Shown piece by piece: positions 8,981-17,120 of a stretch of 64,000 bases of DNA (the stretch's first letter is position 1; every line of letters starts with the position of its first letter). The stretch is from Fimbriimonas ginsengisoli Gsoil 348. GTDB lineage: Bacteria > Armatimonadota > Fimbriimonadia > Fimbriimonadales > Fimbriimonadaceae. Made by a program: the position numbers and the translations under genes. The stretch is from assembly GCA_945881865.1 (NCBI GenBank), contig CAMCVK010000013.1, positions 1-64,000 on the forward strand. The letters are read 5' to 3'. The notes under the pieces were generated by a model. The model ran no database searches, had not been told where the DNA came from, and saw only the letters and a program-made list of their open reading frames with translations.

Positions 8981-9669
8981 ATCGGGGTGGCCGGGAGCAG
9001 CTCCGGAGCATCGTCATTGCGCAGCAGCGCTTTTCGGCCAATGATCAAGACGGTTACCATGCCCGCGAGAAACCCTCCAACGTGCGCCCAGTTCGCAACT
9101 CCGTCCTGCGGAAGCAAGATTTGGATGAGGAACCAGGCACCCAGCAAGATCCAGGCCGCGATCTCGAAGGAAAGAAACAAGAGAATCGGCACGATCACTT
9201 CGATCTTGCTCGAAGGAAACAGGACAAAATAGGCGCCCAAAATGCCGCCGATGGCCCCGCTGGCCCCCAAAACCGAGCCAACTGAATTTGGATGAACGTA
9301 GACCTGCGTGACGGAAGCGGCGACGCCCCAAAAAATGTAGTACAGCACGTACCGCCAGCCGCCCATGACCCGCTCGATGCTCGGCCCGAAGACCATGAGG
9401 AAGATGACGTTGCCCAGCAGGTGAACCAGATTCGCGTGCAGGAACATCGAAGTGAACAGCGTTCCCAGCGGAAACTTATCGATATTCGGCGAATCGCCGA
9501 GCGCGCGCATCACCTCTTGTGGCCGCATCGCGAGGTCGGCAAACACGACATTGGGTCCGCTAAAGTGCCACTGGCGATCCCAAAAATAGATCAGCGTGTT
9601 CAACGCCACCAGGGTGAGCGTTACGGCGGGAAGGCGTTCCTTCCGCAGGTTATCGCGAACGGGGAACAC
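8977..9669 (-). CDS. Rhomboid-family intramembrane serine protease
   Basis: The protein has 230 aa with six or seven membrane segments. The catalytic Ser lies in GASGAIGG and the catalytic His in NWAHVGGFLAG, and the HANLVHLLGN motif of the L1/TM2 region is present, so the enzyme should be active. Rhomboids cut membrane proteins within the bilayer; the substrate is unknown. The start is GTG; TACATT ends 8 bases upstream (9678-9683), matching the near-leaderless promoter pattern of this window. It heads the block with DUF5693 and csaB and overlaps DUF5693 by four bases. Confidence 0.9.
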   Translation of the reverse strand: MFPVRDNLRKERLPAVTLTLVALNTLIYFWDRQWHFSGPNVVFADLAMRPQEVMRALGDSPNIDKFPLGTLFTSMFLHANLVHLLGNVIFLMVFGPSIERVMGGWRYVLYYIFWGVAASVTQVYVHPNSVGSVLGASGAIGGILGAYFVLFPSSKIEVIVPILLFLSFEIAAWILLGAWFLIQILLPQDGVANWAHVGGFLAGMVTVLIIGRKALLRNDDAPELLPATPI

Positions 9670-9712
9670 GGTTAAAGAATGTACCTTTGGGCCCGGCCGA
9701 CCCCGGGACCCA

Positions 9713-11257
9713 CTATCGCTCCCCCGGCAAGACGATGCCCCGCATAATCACCCGTTGTGCCGCCAAGAAAACGAGCAACGTGGGCAAAGCCACGAGGCTG
9801 AGCGCAGCCATGATGACCGACTTTGGCGCGCTGGCCTGCAACTGGTACACCCACACCATCAGCGTCCACATTTTCTGGTCTTGGGCGATCAGGAACGCGT
9901 AGATGAACGCCCCGTAAGCTCCCATAAACGCCAGCAACGCCAGATAACCCAACACGGGACGGCTGAGCGGCAACGCGATTCGCATCATCATCGTCGTCTC
10001 TTTCGCGCCGTCGATCTGCCCGGCTTCGAAAAGCTCTTGCGGAAGCGAGTCAAAGAAACCTTTCAGAAGAAAGACCATGTAGCCGCTGGCGGCGGCGGGG
10101 AGCACAAGGGCGGCAAATGTGTTCAGCAGCCCGAGGTCCTTCAGGAGCAGGAAGGACGGAATCATGGCGACCTCGGCCGGAAATGCCATGGTCGCCAGCA
10201 AGAAGATCAGTATCTGGCCAGACTGCTTCACCGGATAGCGCGAGAGTGCGTATGCCGCGAGCGGATTCACCGTGAGCTGCGTGACGATCGCCAGGAAACA
10301 GAACAAGAACGTATTCCACACCGCGCCACCGTTGATGAGGATGTAGTCGAGTACGTAGTTGTAGTTTCGGAAGGTGAACTCTTGGCGGATGGGGGTTGCC
10401 AGAGAGGCGACGAGGCTCGCTTCATCGGCGGCAATCGGCATCGGTGTGCCGGGAGATGCCAACTGTGCCCAGCGATCCTCCGCAGTCTCTTTCTGATACC
10501 GCGCGGGCAGTACAGTCCGACGGAACTCGGCGTACCAGGCGTCGCGGGCCGGCGGAAGCGCCAGCGTTTCGATGTTCGTCGCGTCCTGCTTCAGCGCCGT
10601 AGGCACGCGCTCCCACTGGTTCTCGGTTCGGCCGCGAACGTATTCCTGCCAGAGCTTTTGTTCTCGCACCGGAATCCGAAATTCGACCGGCAAGGCGGCC
10701 TTGAACAAAACCCAATCTCGGTACTTCGCGGTGTCGGGCGGTGCCCAAGACTTGCGTTCCAGCATCTCGGCCGGGGGGACGACGGTCTGAAACGCGACGT
10801 TCTCTTCGATGTAAGTCTTGTTCAGGCGGTCAATATTGTTCTTGAACCGCTCGCGCAACCATGTCTGGTAACGGATTTGGAGGCGGCCGGTCGCCTGGTT
10901 GGGGGCGGTTTTGAATCCGGCCGACCAGTGTGTGAGCGGTAATTCCGAAAGGTATGTGCGATAACGCTCGACCGGTTCCGCCGGGGCCGACGCCCCAAGG
11001 CGGGAAGACGCAATCGCGGCGGCATCGCCCGCGTACTTGTCGTCGATGTACTTCTTTTCGAGCTCGCTCGGGTCTTGCCAGTAGGCAGGAATCACGCGGT
11101 TGTCGTTCTGGTCGGTCGGGCCCTTAAAGCCGGTCCCCACCATCAGCATGAACGGATACAGCGTCGTGACGGCGCCAACGCACAGGATGGCGTACAAGAT
11201 GCCCATCGCGAGGCGTGCGCGGGGACGGTTCCGCCCGACTTTTCCAACCAGGCTCAT
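9713..11257 (-). CDS. MalG-type carbohydrate ABC transporter permease with large insertion
   Basis: The C-terminal half (about residues 305-514) is a typical MalG/CUT1 inner-membrane permease: five membrane segments and the EAA loop EAGQIDGAKETTMMMRIALPL, which docks the ATPase. Family members are usually about 280 aa; this one has 514 because roughly 250 residues sit between the first membrane segment (ILYAILCVGAVTTLYPFMLM) and the core. The insertion is hydrophilic, rich in Trp/Arg/Glu and has repeat-like pieces (YQTWLRERFKNNIDRLNKTY, WYAEFRRTVLP). By topology it should be outside the membrane. No partner permease, binding protein or ATPase lies next to it. The ATG is 13 bases after the sigma factor stop, so the two may share a transcript. 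Confidence 0.85.
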   Translation of the reverse strand: MSLVGKVGRNRPRARLAMGILYAILCVGAVTTLYPFMLMVGTGFKGPTDQNDNRVIPAYWQDPSELEKKYIDDKYAGDAAAIASSRLGASAPAEPVERYRTYLSELPLTHWSAGFKTAPNQATGRLQIRYQTWLRERFKNNIDRLNKTYIEENVAFQTVVPPAEMLERKSWAPPDTAKYRDWVLFKAALPVEFRIPVREQKLWQEYVRGRTENQWERVPTALKQDATNIETLALPPARDAWYAEFRRTVLPARYQKETAEDRWAQLASPGTPMPIAADEASLVASLATPIRQEFTFRNYNYVLDYILINGGAVWNTFLFCFLAIVTQLTVNPLAAYALSRYPVKQSGQILIFLLATMAFPAEVAMIPSFLLLKDLGLLNTFAALVLPAAASGYMVFLLKGFFDSLPQELFEAGQIDGAKETTMMMRIALPLSRPVLGYLALLAFMGAYGAFIYAFLIAQDQKMWTLMVWVYQLQASAPKSVIMAALSLVALPTLLVFLAAQRVIMRGIVLPGER

Positions 11258-11270
11258 GGCCGAGACACCT

Positions 11271-12128
11271 TCAGCGGCCGAACATATCCTTCAGCCGTCG
11301 GCGCTGGGCCAGGGCGCGAAGCTTCTTAATCGCCTGAATTTCGATTTGCCGAACCCGCTCGCGCGAAAGCTTCATTTCCCGCGCGACATCCTCCTGGACG
11401 TTCGGGTCGCCCTCGGAGTCTAGGTGGAACCTGAGCCGCATCACCCGCTGCTCCCGTTCGTTGAGTTCGCCCAGAATGCGCTGCAGTTCCTGCATCACTT
11501 CCTGGTCGATCATGTTCGTTTCGGGGTCCGGGTTGGTCGTATCTTTGATCAGCCCGCCAAGCGTCATCCCGCCGCCGTCGCCGACGCTCATGTCGAGCGA
11601 AAGCAGGTCCTGGGAGCTTTGCATCAGCATCACCAGTTTCTTGGGCGTCAGGCCCATCGCGTGGGCAAGCTGATCGATCGTGGGCTCTTGGCCGAGCTCG
11701 CGGCCCAACCTCGCCTTTTCTTTTTCGATTTTGCGCAGTGACTGCGAAACGTGCGCGGGGAGGCGAATCGCTTTTGATTTGTTGTCGATAGCCCGCCCGA
11801 TCGCCTGGCGGATCCAGTGGGTGGCGTAGGTGCTGAAGCGGAAGCCTTTATCCGGATCAAACCGCTCTGCCGCCTGCATCAGGCCGATGGCGCCTTCTTG
11901 GATGAGGTCCTCAAGCGGGATCGAACGGTTGCGGTAGGTCTTCGCGATGTTGATAACGAGCCGCATGTTCGACTCGATGAGCCGCTGTTTCGCGACCTGA
12001 TCCCCTCCTTGCACCGCGCGGGTAAGCCGAATCTCTTCCTCGGGCGTTAGCAAGGGCGCCTGGGTTAGGCGGCTCAAATAGCTGGGAAGACCGTCTTCGC
12101 TATCGTTTCGGGGCGGGATCTGGCTCAT
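11271..12128 (-). CDS. RNA polymerase sigma-70 family factor (group 1/2-like)
   Basis: The protein (285 aa) has the RpoD-type core: region 1.2 (LPSYLSRLTQAPLLTPEEEIRL), region 2 (NMRLVINIAKTYRNRSIPLEDLIQEGAIGLMQAAERFDP, then FSTYATHWIRQAI), region 3 and region 4 with a helix-turn-helix (LSRERVRQIEIQAIKKLR). It lacks the long acidic N-terminal region 1.1 of housekeeping RpoD, so it is either a compact primary factor or a group 2 alternative. The frame is open upstream but the ATG at 12128 precedes the conserved start of region 1.2. TAATTT lies 16 bases upstream. The 112 bp gap to the next gene holds weak hairpins (12185-12199) but no clear terminator. No anti-sigma gene is adjacent. Confidence 0.9.
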   Translation of the reverse strand: MSQIPPRNDSEDGLPSYLSRLTQAPLLTPEEEIRLTRAVQGGDQVAKQRLIESNMRLVINIAKTYRNRSIPLEDLIQEGAIGLMQAAERFDPDKGFRFSTYATHWIRQAIGRAIDNKSKAIRLPAHVSQSLRKIEKEKARLGRELGQEPTIDQLAHAMGLTPKKLVMLMQSSQDLLSLDMSVGDGGGMTLGGLIKDTTNPDPETNMIDQEVMQELQRILGELNEREQRVMRLRFHLDSEGDPNVQEDVAREMKLSRERVRQIEIQAIKKLRALAQRRRLKDMFGR

Positions 12129-12240
12129 CCGTAGATCGGGTGCAAAATTAGGAAACCAAACTTCCGTGCCTCTTTGGGAGTCATCCTCCCGCAGGGAGCG
12201 GTGTCGCCCGGTTTCTTTACCCGACAACGGTCGGCGAGAA

Positions 12241-13140
12241 TCACGGGATATCGACTTTCGATGCAATGATTCTACCGAAACGGTCCCGTCTATACGTGAT
12301 GCGCACATCCAGATCCAGCGTGAGGTCATGGATGGAGGCTCGTTTTCCGTCGACGGTCCATTTTGTATCCCGCGTCACGGTGATGTGATAGGTTCGGCCG
12401 TCAATTAGCACGTCGAAGATCCCGTTGCCGACCAGGATCAAAACGACCCTCCCGACCGCCACACCGTTCGACGGCATCGGTCTAGAAGGCGGCACTGAGC
12501 TCTTCTTGGTGGTGACACGCGGGGCTTTCGTGGCTTTTGGCGGGGTGGGCGTCGGACGGTCGGCCTCCGGCTCCTCCTCGGCATCAAGCGTGGTGATGGC
12601 ATCGGTTGCCGATACGAGCCAGGTGTCGTAGCTGGGCAGGGTGCGAGCCTTCAGGACGAGCTTTGTCCCGAGCGGCACGGCATCAGCCGTGACCGGACGA
12701 CCGGCAATCGTGATCTTCGATTTCGCGGTCACCCGGTACAAAAACTGCGTTCCGTCGGAAAACGCGACCCGCCAGCCAGTTTTCTCGATCGCCTTCAATT
12801 CGCCCGGTAGCCGCTGTTTCCGAATCCTTTCCAGCCAGGCCCAAGTCTTCGCGTCGGCAAGTTCTTTCGCCAGGGCAGGGCTAACGGACGTTTTCGCGCG
12901 AACAACGACGGCTTCCTGCCCGGCAAAATCGGGCTTCGGCACCGGCGCGAAGTTCTTCCAAAAGCGGCATTTCGGGTCAATTTGAAATGCCCGGACGCGG
13001 CCGGCGTCTTCTACCGTGAGGTTGGTTCCGTTTGCGTTTACGAACTTCGAGGGGATCACTTCATTCGCGGCGGAAGAAATGAGTGCGAAGCCGACTAGGA
13101 TCGAGGCGAATACGAATCTATAATGGGAGTACTGGCGCAT
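12241..13140 (-). CDS. Secreted protein of unknown function with proline-rich linker
   Basis: This 299 aa protein starts with a signal peptide (FVFASILVGFALISSA). An N-terminal beta-rich region (about 30-190) contains TQFLYRVTAKSKITIAG. A Pro/Thr/Lys linker (about 195-225, PTPTPPKATKAP) follows, then a small beta domain (VLILVGNGIFDVLIDGRTYHITVTRDTKW). I do not recognise the family. The two beta modules look related to each other, each containing a short strand pair around a K.I/T-type turn. The ATG overlaps the ATG of the divergent spoIIM-like gene by two bases (CATG at 13138-13141), so its promoter would lie inside the neighbour's coding sequence. Confidence 0.65.
   Translation of the reverse strand: MRQYSHYRFVFASILVGFALISSAANEVIPSKFVNANGTNLTVEDAGRVRAFQIDPKCRFWKNFAPVPKPDFAGQEAVVVRAKTSVSPALAKELADAKTWAWLERIRKQRLPGELKAIEKTGWRVAFSDGTQFLYRVTAKSKITIAGRPVTADAVPLGTKLVLKARTLPSYDTWLVSATDAITTLDAEEEPEADRPTPTPPKATKAPRVTTKKSSVPPSRPMPSNGVAVGRVVLILVGNGIFDVLIDGRTYHITVTRDTKWTVDGKRASIHDLTLDLDVRITYRRDRFGRIIASKVDIP
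13119..13124 (+). promoter_or_regulatory. Predicted -10 hexamer TATAAT for the SpoIIM-family gene
   Basis: A consensus TATAAT lies 14 bases before the ATG at 13139, inside the coding sequence of the divergent gene. GGGAG at 13125-13129 would fall at or upstream of the transcript start, so it may not act as a ribosome site. No good -35 is seen. Confidence 0.6.
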
Positions 13141-14116
13141 GAACGAACAAGCCTTTGTAGATCAGCAACAAAACGTTTGGAAAGAACTAGGGGAACTTTG
13201 CGACAAAGCAGATTTTAGCCCAAGTCATCTGACGCCCAAAGAGTTGCGTACTTTTTTGCGCCTGTACCGACAGGTCACGCGCGACCTGACGCTTGCCCGA
13301 ACGAAATCGAACAATGCCGGATTGATTGATGCGTTGAACGCACTGGCGGGCCGAGCCTACGGAATTCTGTACCGGGCACCGCGACGGTCGATTTGGTCGG
13401 CGTTGTGGGACGCCCTAGAAACGGTGGCCGATACCGTCCGGCGTCGCCGAAACTTTATCTTCATCAGCACCGGGCTCTTCCTTGCTTCGGCGATTTTTGC
13501 CTTCATGCTGTTGAACGTGGTGCCTCAGACGCGCGAGTTCTTCGTTCCGCCGGGGTTCGAGCAATCGTTCGAAGGCTGGAAAACCGGCAAGTCTGAGGCG
13601 AGGACCGGCTCGGAAGGTATCGGGGCGACCGCCTTCTACGCGCAGAACAACCCAGCCGCGAGTATTGTCACGGCGGCGTACGGTGCCGGCTCCTTTGGTA
13701 TTTTCTCTGTTTACTTGATCGCAAACAACGGAGCGATGATCGGGACTCTGATACATGAGCTGGCTCCGCTGGGCCACGTTGGGTTCCTGCTTTCCTCAAT
13801 CTTTCCGCACGGCGTGCCCGAGCTCTCGGGAATCTTTATTGCCGGGGCCTGCGGATTGATGATGGGTTGGGCACTCATCAATCCGGGTCAAAAAACCCGT
13901 GGCGATTCTCTGAAAGCCGTCGGCAAGGATGCGTTCGTCCTCCTGGCAACTTCGGTTGTACTGATGTTTATCGCGGCGCCGATCGAGGGATTTTTCAGCT
14001 TTAACCCCCAGGTTCCGCAATGGCTAAAGGTCGTTGTCGGCGCGGTGGAAGTCGTCCTGTGGGCGCTGTTCTGGACGCAGTTCGGGCGAAAAGACCGACC
14101 GGTAGAAACATATTAG
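13139..14116 (+). CDS. SpoIIM (stage II sporulation protein M)-family membrane protein
   Basis: The N-terminus (AFVDQQQNVWKELGELCDKA...LTPKELRTFLRLYRQVTRDLTLA) is the typical cytoplasmic helical start of the DUF95/SpoIIM family. Five or so membrane segments follow, with conserved NN(A/P).A.....G.FGIF.VY.I..NGAMIG and FPHGVPELSGIFIAGACGLMMG motifs. The length of 325 aa fits. In Bacillus, SpoIIM takes part in septal peptidoglycan hydrolysis, but homologues are widespread in non-sporulators, often with MoxR/DUF58/RDD genes, none of which is here. The gene stands alone between a divergent gene and a convergent rplA. Its start codon is well fixed by the family N-terminus. Confidence 0.85.
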   Translation: MNEQAFVDQQQNVWKELGELCDKADFSPSHLTPKELRTFLRLYRQVTRDLTLARTKSNNAGLIDALNALAGRAYGILYRAPRRSIWSALWDALETVADTVRRRRNFIFISTGLFLASAIFAFMLLNVVPQTREFFVPPGFEQSFEGWKTGKSEARTGSEGIGATAFYAQNNPAASIVTAAYGAGSFGIFSVYLIANNGAMIGTLIHELAPLGHVGFLLSSIFPHGVPELSGIFIAGACGLMMGWALINPGQKTRGDSLKAVGKDAFVLLATSVVLMFIAAPIEGFFSFNPQVPQWLKVVVGAVEVVLWALFWTQFGRKDRPVETY

Positions 14117-14145
14117 CCCGGGCCACCTCTGTGGTCCCGGGCTAA
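14113..14145. terminator. Bidirectional hairpin between spoIIM-like gene and rplA
   Basis: TTAGCCCGGG and CCCGGGCTAA form a perfect 10 bp stem around a loop that itself holds CCAC/GTGG. It begins on the stop codon of the plus-strand gene and lies 15 bases from the stop of the convergent rplA, so it can serve both. No long T-run follows on either side. Confidence 0.7.
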
Positions 14146-14159
14146 AGAAGGGAGTTGTC

Positions 14160-14879
14160 TTAGGCGGCGAACTTGCTGGCGAGCGTCGGCTCGACCGGAA
14201 TTCCGGGGCCCATCGTTGAGCTGAGCGTGATCGTCTGGATGTACTTGCCCTTTGCGGTTTGCGGCTTCGCCTTGATGAGGGCGTTGAGCGCGGCCTTGAA
14301 GTTCTCGATCAGCTGCTCGTCGGTGAAGTTCACCTTGCCAAGCGGCATGTGAACGACGCCGGCCTTGTCGGCGCGGTACTCAACACGGGTCGCAGCCTTG
14401 ATCTCGCGCACGGCGGCGGCGATGTTGTTGGTGACGGTTCCGTTTCGCTTGTTCGGAGTTCGAGCACCGAGCATTCGGCCGATCTTTCCGATCTGCGGCG
14501 CCATCTCTTCGGTGGCGAGCAGAACGTCGAAGTCGCGCCAGCCGCCTTGAATCTTCTGGATCAGTTCGTCGCTACCGACTTCGTCGGCACCGGCGACGCT
14601 TGCGGCCGCGGCGAGGTCGCCACGGGCCAAAACGGCCACTTTGCGGGACTTACCGGTTCCGTGCGGAAGGTTGGTGATGCCGCGAACGTTCTGGTCGCCC
14701 TTTCGCGGGTCAATTCCGAGAACGACGGCCATGTCGACGGCTTCGACAAACTTGGCGGTGGCGGTTTCCTTCACTTTAAGAAGGGCAGCGGTGACTTCGA
14801 GAGCGACGTCTGGGTTCACCTTTTCGGCGACGGCGACATAGCGGGCAGAATGGGGCGCGGTTCGTACTTGTTTTCGCAT
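14160..14879 (-). CDS. rplA: 50S ribosomal protein L1
   Basis: L1 binds 23S rRNA at the stalk that releases deacylated tRNA, and usually represses its own operon. The 239 aa protein carries [21 protein letters not shown], the [12 protein letters not shown] segment, and [27 protein letters not shown] near the C-terminus, all diagnostic. The signature usually written as LGPRGLMPNPK.GTVT is altered to [17 protein letters not shown], shorter and without the LMPNPK core. L1 is normally encoded next to L11 (rplK) and L10/L12; here none is nearby, so the usual cluster is broken. A bidirectional hairpin follows it. Confidence 0.9.
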   Translation of the reverse strand: MRKQVRTAPHSARYVAVAEKVNPDVALEVTAALLKVKETATAKFVEAVDMAVVLGIDPRKGDQNVRGITNLPHGTGKSRKVAVLARGDLAAAASVAGADEVGSDELIQKIQGGWRDFDVLLATEEMAPQIGKIGRMLGARTPNKRNGTVTNNIAAAVREIKAATRVEYRADKAGVVHMPLGKVNFTDEQLIENFKAALNALIKAKPQTAKGKYIQTITLSSTMGPGIPVEPTLASKFAA

Positions 14880-14939
14880 GGTATCTCTGGTGCAAACGGC
14901 GCATAGCGCCTCCCAGCCTTAGGGGGAAAAGGATACCCG

Positions 14940-15680
14940 CTAACCGCGAATTGCCGTAAAGTGGACTCGATCGCTCTTGTAGCGCGGCGGATCGAGCGTG
15001 TAGCTGTGGTACGCGCGCAGCTCCTCGAACCCGGCGTCCTCCAGCATTTCGAAGATCTCATCGGTGTCGTAGGCCCGCTGCCTGTGCACCTCGTGGAACT
15101 CGTCGCCCTTGTACCAGAACGTCATGTTGACGGTGATGATCCGCGATTCCGGATCCCAATCGCCGAACCACTGGTAGCGCAGTTTGGCGTTCTTGCGCAT
15201 CTGCTCCTGGTCGAAAAGTGAAGCTTCGAAGGCGTAAGCCATATTCAAATCGAAAATCAGCGAGCCGCCGGGCTTCAGGTGTTTCGCCATGCATTTGAAG
15301 CCGTTCGCCAAGGCATCGGCGTCGAGGATGTTGTTCAGGCTGTCGAAGAAGCTCAGCGCGCCGTCGTAGGTTTCGCCCAAATCGAAGTTCGTCGCGTCGG
15401 CGACATGGTACGGAATCGGCAGCTTTTTCTTGGCCGCTTTGCGTTTGGCGATGGCGATCATACCGGGTGCAAGGTCGAAGCCGGCCATCTCGCGGCCTTC
15501 GTCCTGCAGCATCTCGCACATCGTGCCGGTGCCGCAGCAGATGTCCAGAATCTTCTTCGGCTGAACCTGCTGCATCGAGAGGAGCAGAAGGTAGTAGCTC
15601 ACCCACATGCGGTATGGCACCGCTTTCATCAGTTCGTCGTAGTACGGCGCGACCGGCCCAAACGAGAGTGTCTCGGTCAA
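14940..15680 (-). CDS. Class I SAM-dependent methyltransferase
   Basis: The protein (246 aa) has the SAM-binding motif I ILDICCGTGTMCEMLQ, motif II AGFDLAPGMIAIAKRKA, and the YDGALSFFDSLNNI/LKPGGSLIFDLN region of Methyltransf_25-type enzymes. The substrate is not evident. The start is a TTG whose bases overlap the TGA of the ccmD-like gene, with GGAAG just upstream, making it the last gene of the speE-ccm operon. Linkage to cytochrome c maturation is positional only. Confidence 0.85.
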   Translation of the reverse strand: MTETLSFGPVAPYYDELMKAVPYRMWVSYYLLLLSMQQVQPKKILDICCGTGTMCEMLQDEGREMAGFDLAPGMIAIAKRKAAKKKLPIPYHVADATNFDLGETYDGALSFFDSLNNILDADALANGFKCMAKHLKPGGSLIFDLNMAYAFEASLFDQEQMRKNAKLRYQWFGDWDPESRIITVNMTFWYKGDEFHEVHRQRAYDTDEIFEMLEDAGFEELRAYHSYTLDPPRYKSDRVHFTAIRG

Positions 15681-15811
15681 GGCTTCCGGGCCGCAATCTC
15701 GGCTTCGACCTTACTTAGTCGCTTTTCGACTCTCCGGAGATAAAGCCACAGGCCGCACCACACCAGGAGCGGCGATACGATCGCGATTTGCCAATTCTGC
15801 ATCTGAATCAT
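15677..15811 (-). CDS. CcmD-like small membrane protein
   Basis: A 44-codon frame (or 41 from the second ATG at 15802) runs across the end of ccmC into the methyltransferase start. The product has one membrane helix (IAIVSPLLVWCGLWLYL) followed by a basic, amphipathic tail (RRVEKRLSKVEAEIAARKP). That is the CcmD architecture: a tiny protein that helps release haem-loaded CcmE from the CcmABC complex. Its position straight after ccmC supports the call. Sequence conservation in CcmD is low, so homology itself cannot be proven by eye. Confidence 0.7.
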   Translation of the reverse strand: MIQMQNWQIAIVSPLLVWCGLWLYLRRVEKRLSKVEAEIAARKP

Positions 15812-16451
15812 CCACAAGCATCTCGATCAGCCCCACCCGGTACCGAAACCGGAAGAGCCCGAGGCATGCCACAAACACCAACGCAAACATCGAATAGAAC
15901 ACCCCACGGTAGACCGAGTCGAAACCACCTTCGGCAATCACGTTCGGGTGGAGCGACTTCACCATGGGAAGCCTCGGATAGACGAAAATGAGGAACAGCA
16001 CCGGAAGCACGCTGGACAGCGAATAGGCGGCGGCGTTGGCCGCGCGGCGGGCTGTGTCGCCGTAGGCCGCTCGCACGGCGAAGTAAGCCGCCGAGATGAA
16101 CATCACCAGCAGGTAGCTGGTTTGGCGCGGATCCCAGTTCCACCACGCGCCCCACTGCACCTTGGAGAAGATGATGCCGGTTGCCAGAGTGAGGATTCCG
16201 GTGACGACGGCGATCTCCATGGCCGCTTCCGCGCGCAAGTCCCATCGCCGGTCTTCGGTTCGCAGGTAGCGAAAAGCGAAGTAAGGAGCCGCAACAAAAA
16301 ATAGCGCCGAGGTTAACGCGCAGGGAAGGTGGAAAAAGACCAATCGCGCGAGGTCCGGTACCTGGAATGCGGGAGCGGGCGGGGCCAAGAACGTGGCCAC
16401 CGTGCCAACGGCCATCAGAATGCCGAGTGCAATCCAGGTTGGGGTCTTCAC
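15711..16451 (-). CDS. ccmC: Haem exporter / cytochrome c maturation protein CcmC
   Basis: CcmC is the inner-membrane protein that presents haem to CcmE. The tryptophan-rich haem-handling motif WGAWWNWDPRQTSYLL is present, with flanking His residues in VFFHLPCA and KSLHPNV that match the axial ligands of the family, and six membrane segments. I start at the GTG overlapping the ccmB stop (GTGA), which gives 246 aa and a first helix WIALGILMAVGTVATFL. Its 3' end overlaps the ccmD-like gene. Confidence 0.92.
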   Translation of the reverse strand: MKTPTWIALGILMAVGTVATFLAPPAPAFQVPDLARLVFFHLPCALTSALFFVAAPYFAFRYLRTEDRRWDLRAEAAMEIAVVTGILTLATGIIFSKVQWGAWWNWDPRQTSYLLVMFISAAYFAVRAAYGDTARRAANAAAYSLSSVLPVLFLIFVYPRLPMVKSLHPNVIAEGGFDSVYRGVFYSMFALVFVACLGLFRFRYRVGLIEMLVDDSDAELANRDRIAAPGVVRPVALSPESRKATK

Positions 16452-17119
16452 CGTTTCCACACCGCCGCGAACAAGTAGGGTCCCACGGCTAGCGAAGCAA
16501 TACCGTACCCGACGAGTCCGACTGCCGATCTCCAACCATTCTCTACGACGCCATCGCCAAGCCCGGTGCGCAAGGCGGCCATCCCCAAAAAAATGATCGG
16601 AAGCAAGAGCGGCAGCGCGAGGGTTGCGGCTAGGCCGGTGCTTTGGCGTGCCCGCGAAGCCATCGCGCCACTCACCGAGGTTGCCCCGGCCAGGGCAAGG
16701 ACCGTGCCAAACAGACCCAAGGCGAAGATTCCGGGCTGGGCCACGTTTTGGCCCGTGAATAGCAGGAAGGTCCCTGCTAGGACGATCGCGTTTGCGGCCA
16801 ACTCTGCCAACACCCAGAGCGCTTTGCCCCAAAACACCGAGTGCGGCCGCGCGACCAAGCGCAACAGATCGCCGGTGCGTTGCTCTTCCTCATTGGTAAA
16901 CCGGCGGGGTGCGGTCAGCAGGCTGGCAAACAAAAGGGCAACCCAGTACAGCCCGGCGCCAAGCGTGCCCGAAAGCTTCGTGCTGAAGGCGGCGAGAGAA
17001 ATTGCCATCATCGAGCCAAGGCTGAACAGCAGCCCGGCGAGCAGAATCGAGGGGTTTCGGAACTCGGTCCGCCACTCCTTTCGCAGAATCGCGAGGATTT
17101 CGCGGGTCCAGCCGCCGTC
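16448..17119 (-). CDS. ccmB: Haem exporter permease CcmB
   Basis: The protein begins around REILAILRKEWRTEFRNP, the conserved amphipathic start of CcmB, and contains six membrane helices plus TNEEEQRTGDLLRLVARP, a family motif. With CcmA and CcmC it forms the ABC complex needed to free haem-CcmE for c-type cytochrome assembly. The start is unclear: no ATG, GTG or TTG is in frame between the ccmA stop and the conserved N-terminus, so a rare start such as ATT (17089) or CTG (17086) may be used, or the N-terminus overlaps ccmA. The given 5' limit is approximate. Confidence 0.85.
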   Translation of the reverse strand, partial: DGGWTREILAILRKEWRTEFRNPSILLAGLLFSLGSMMAISLAAFSTKLSGTLGAGLYWVALLFASLLTAPRRFTNEEEQRTGDLLRLVARPHSVFWGKALWVLAELAANAIVLAGTFLLFTGQNVAQPGIFALGLFGTVLALAGATSVSGAMASRARQSTGLAATLALPLLLPIIFLGMAALRTGLGDGVVENGWRSAVGLVGYGIASLAVGPYLFAAVWKR

Positions 17120-17120
17120 T

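Noticed and set aside
13139..14116. SpoIIM homologue as evidence that the organism forms spores
   Set aside because: The family is common in non-sporulators and no other sporulation gene is in the window.
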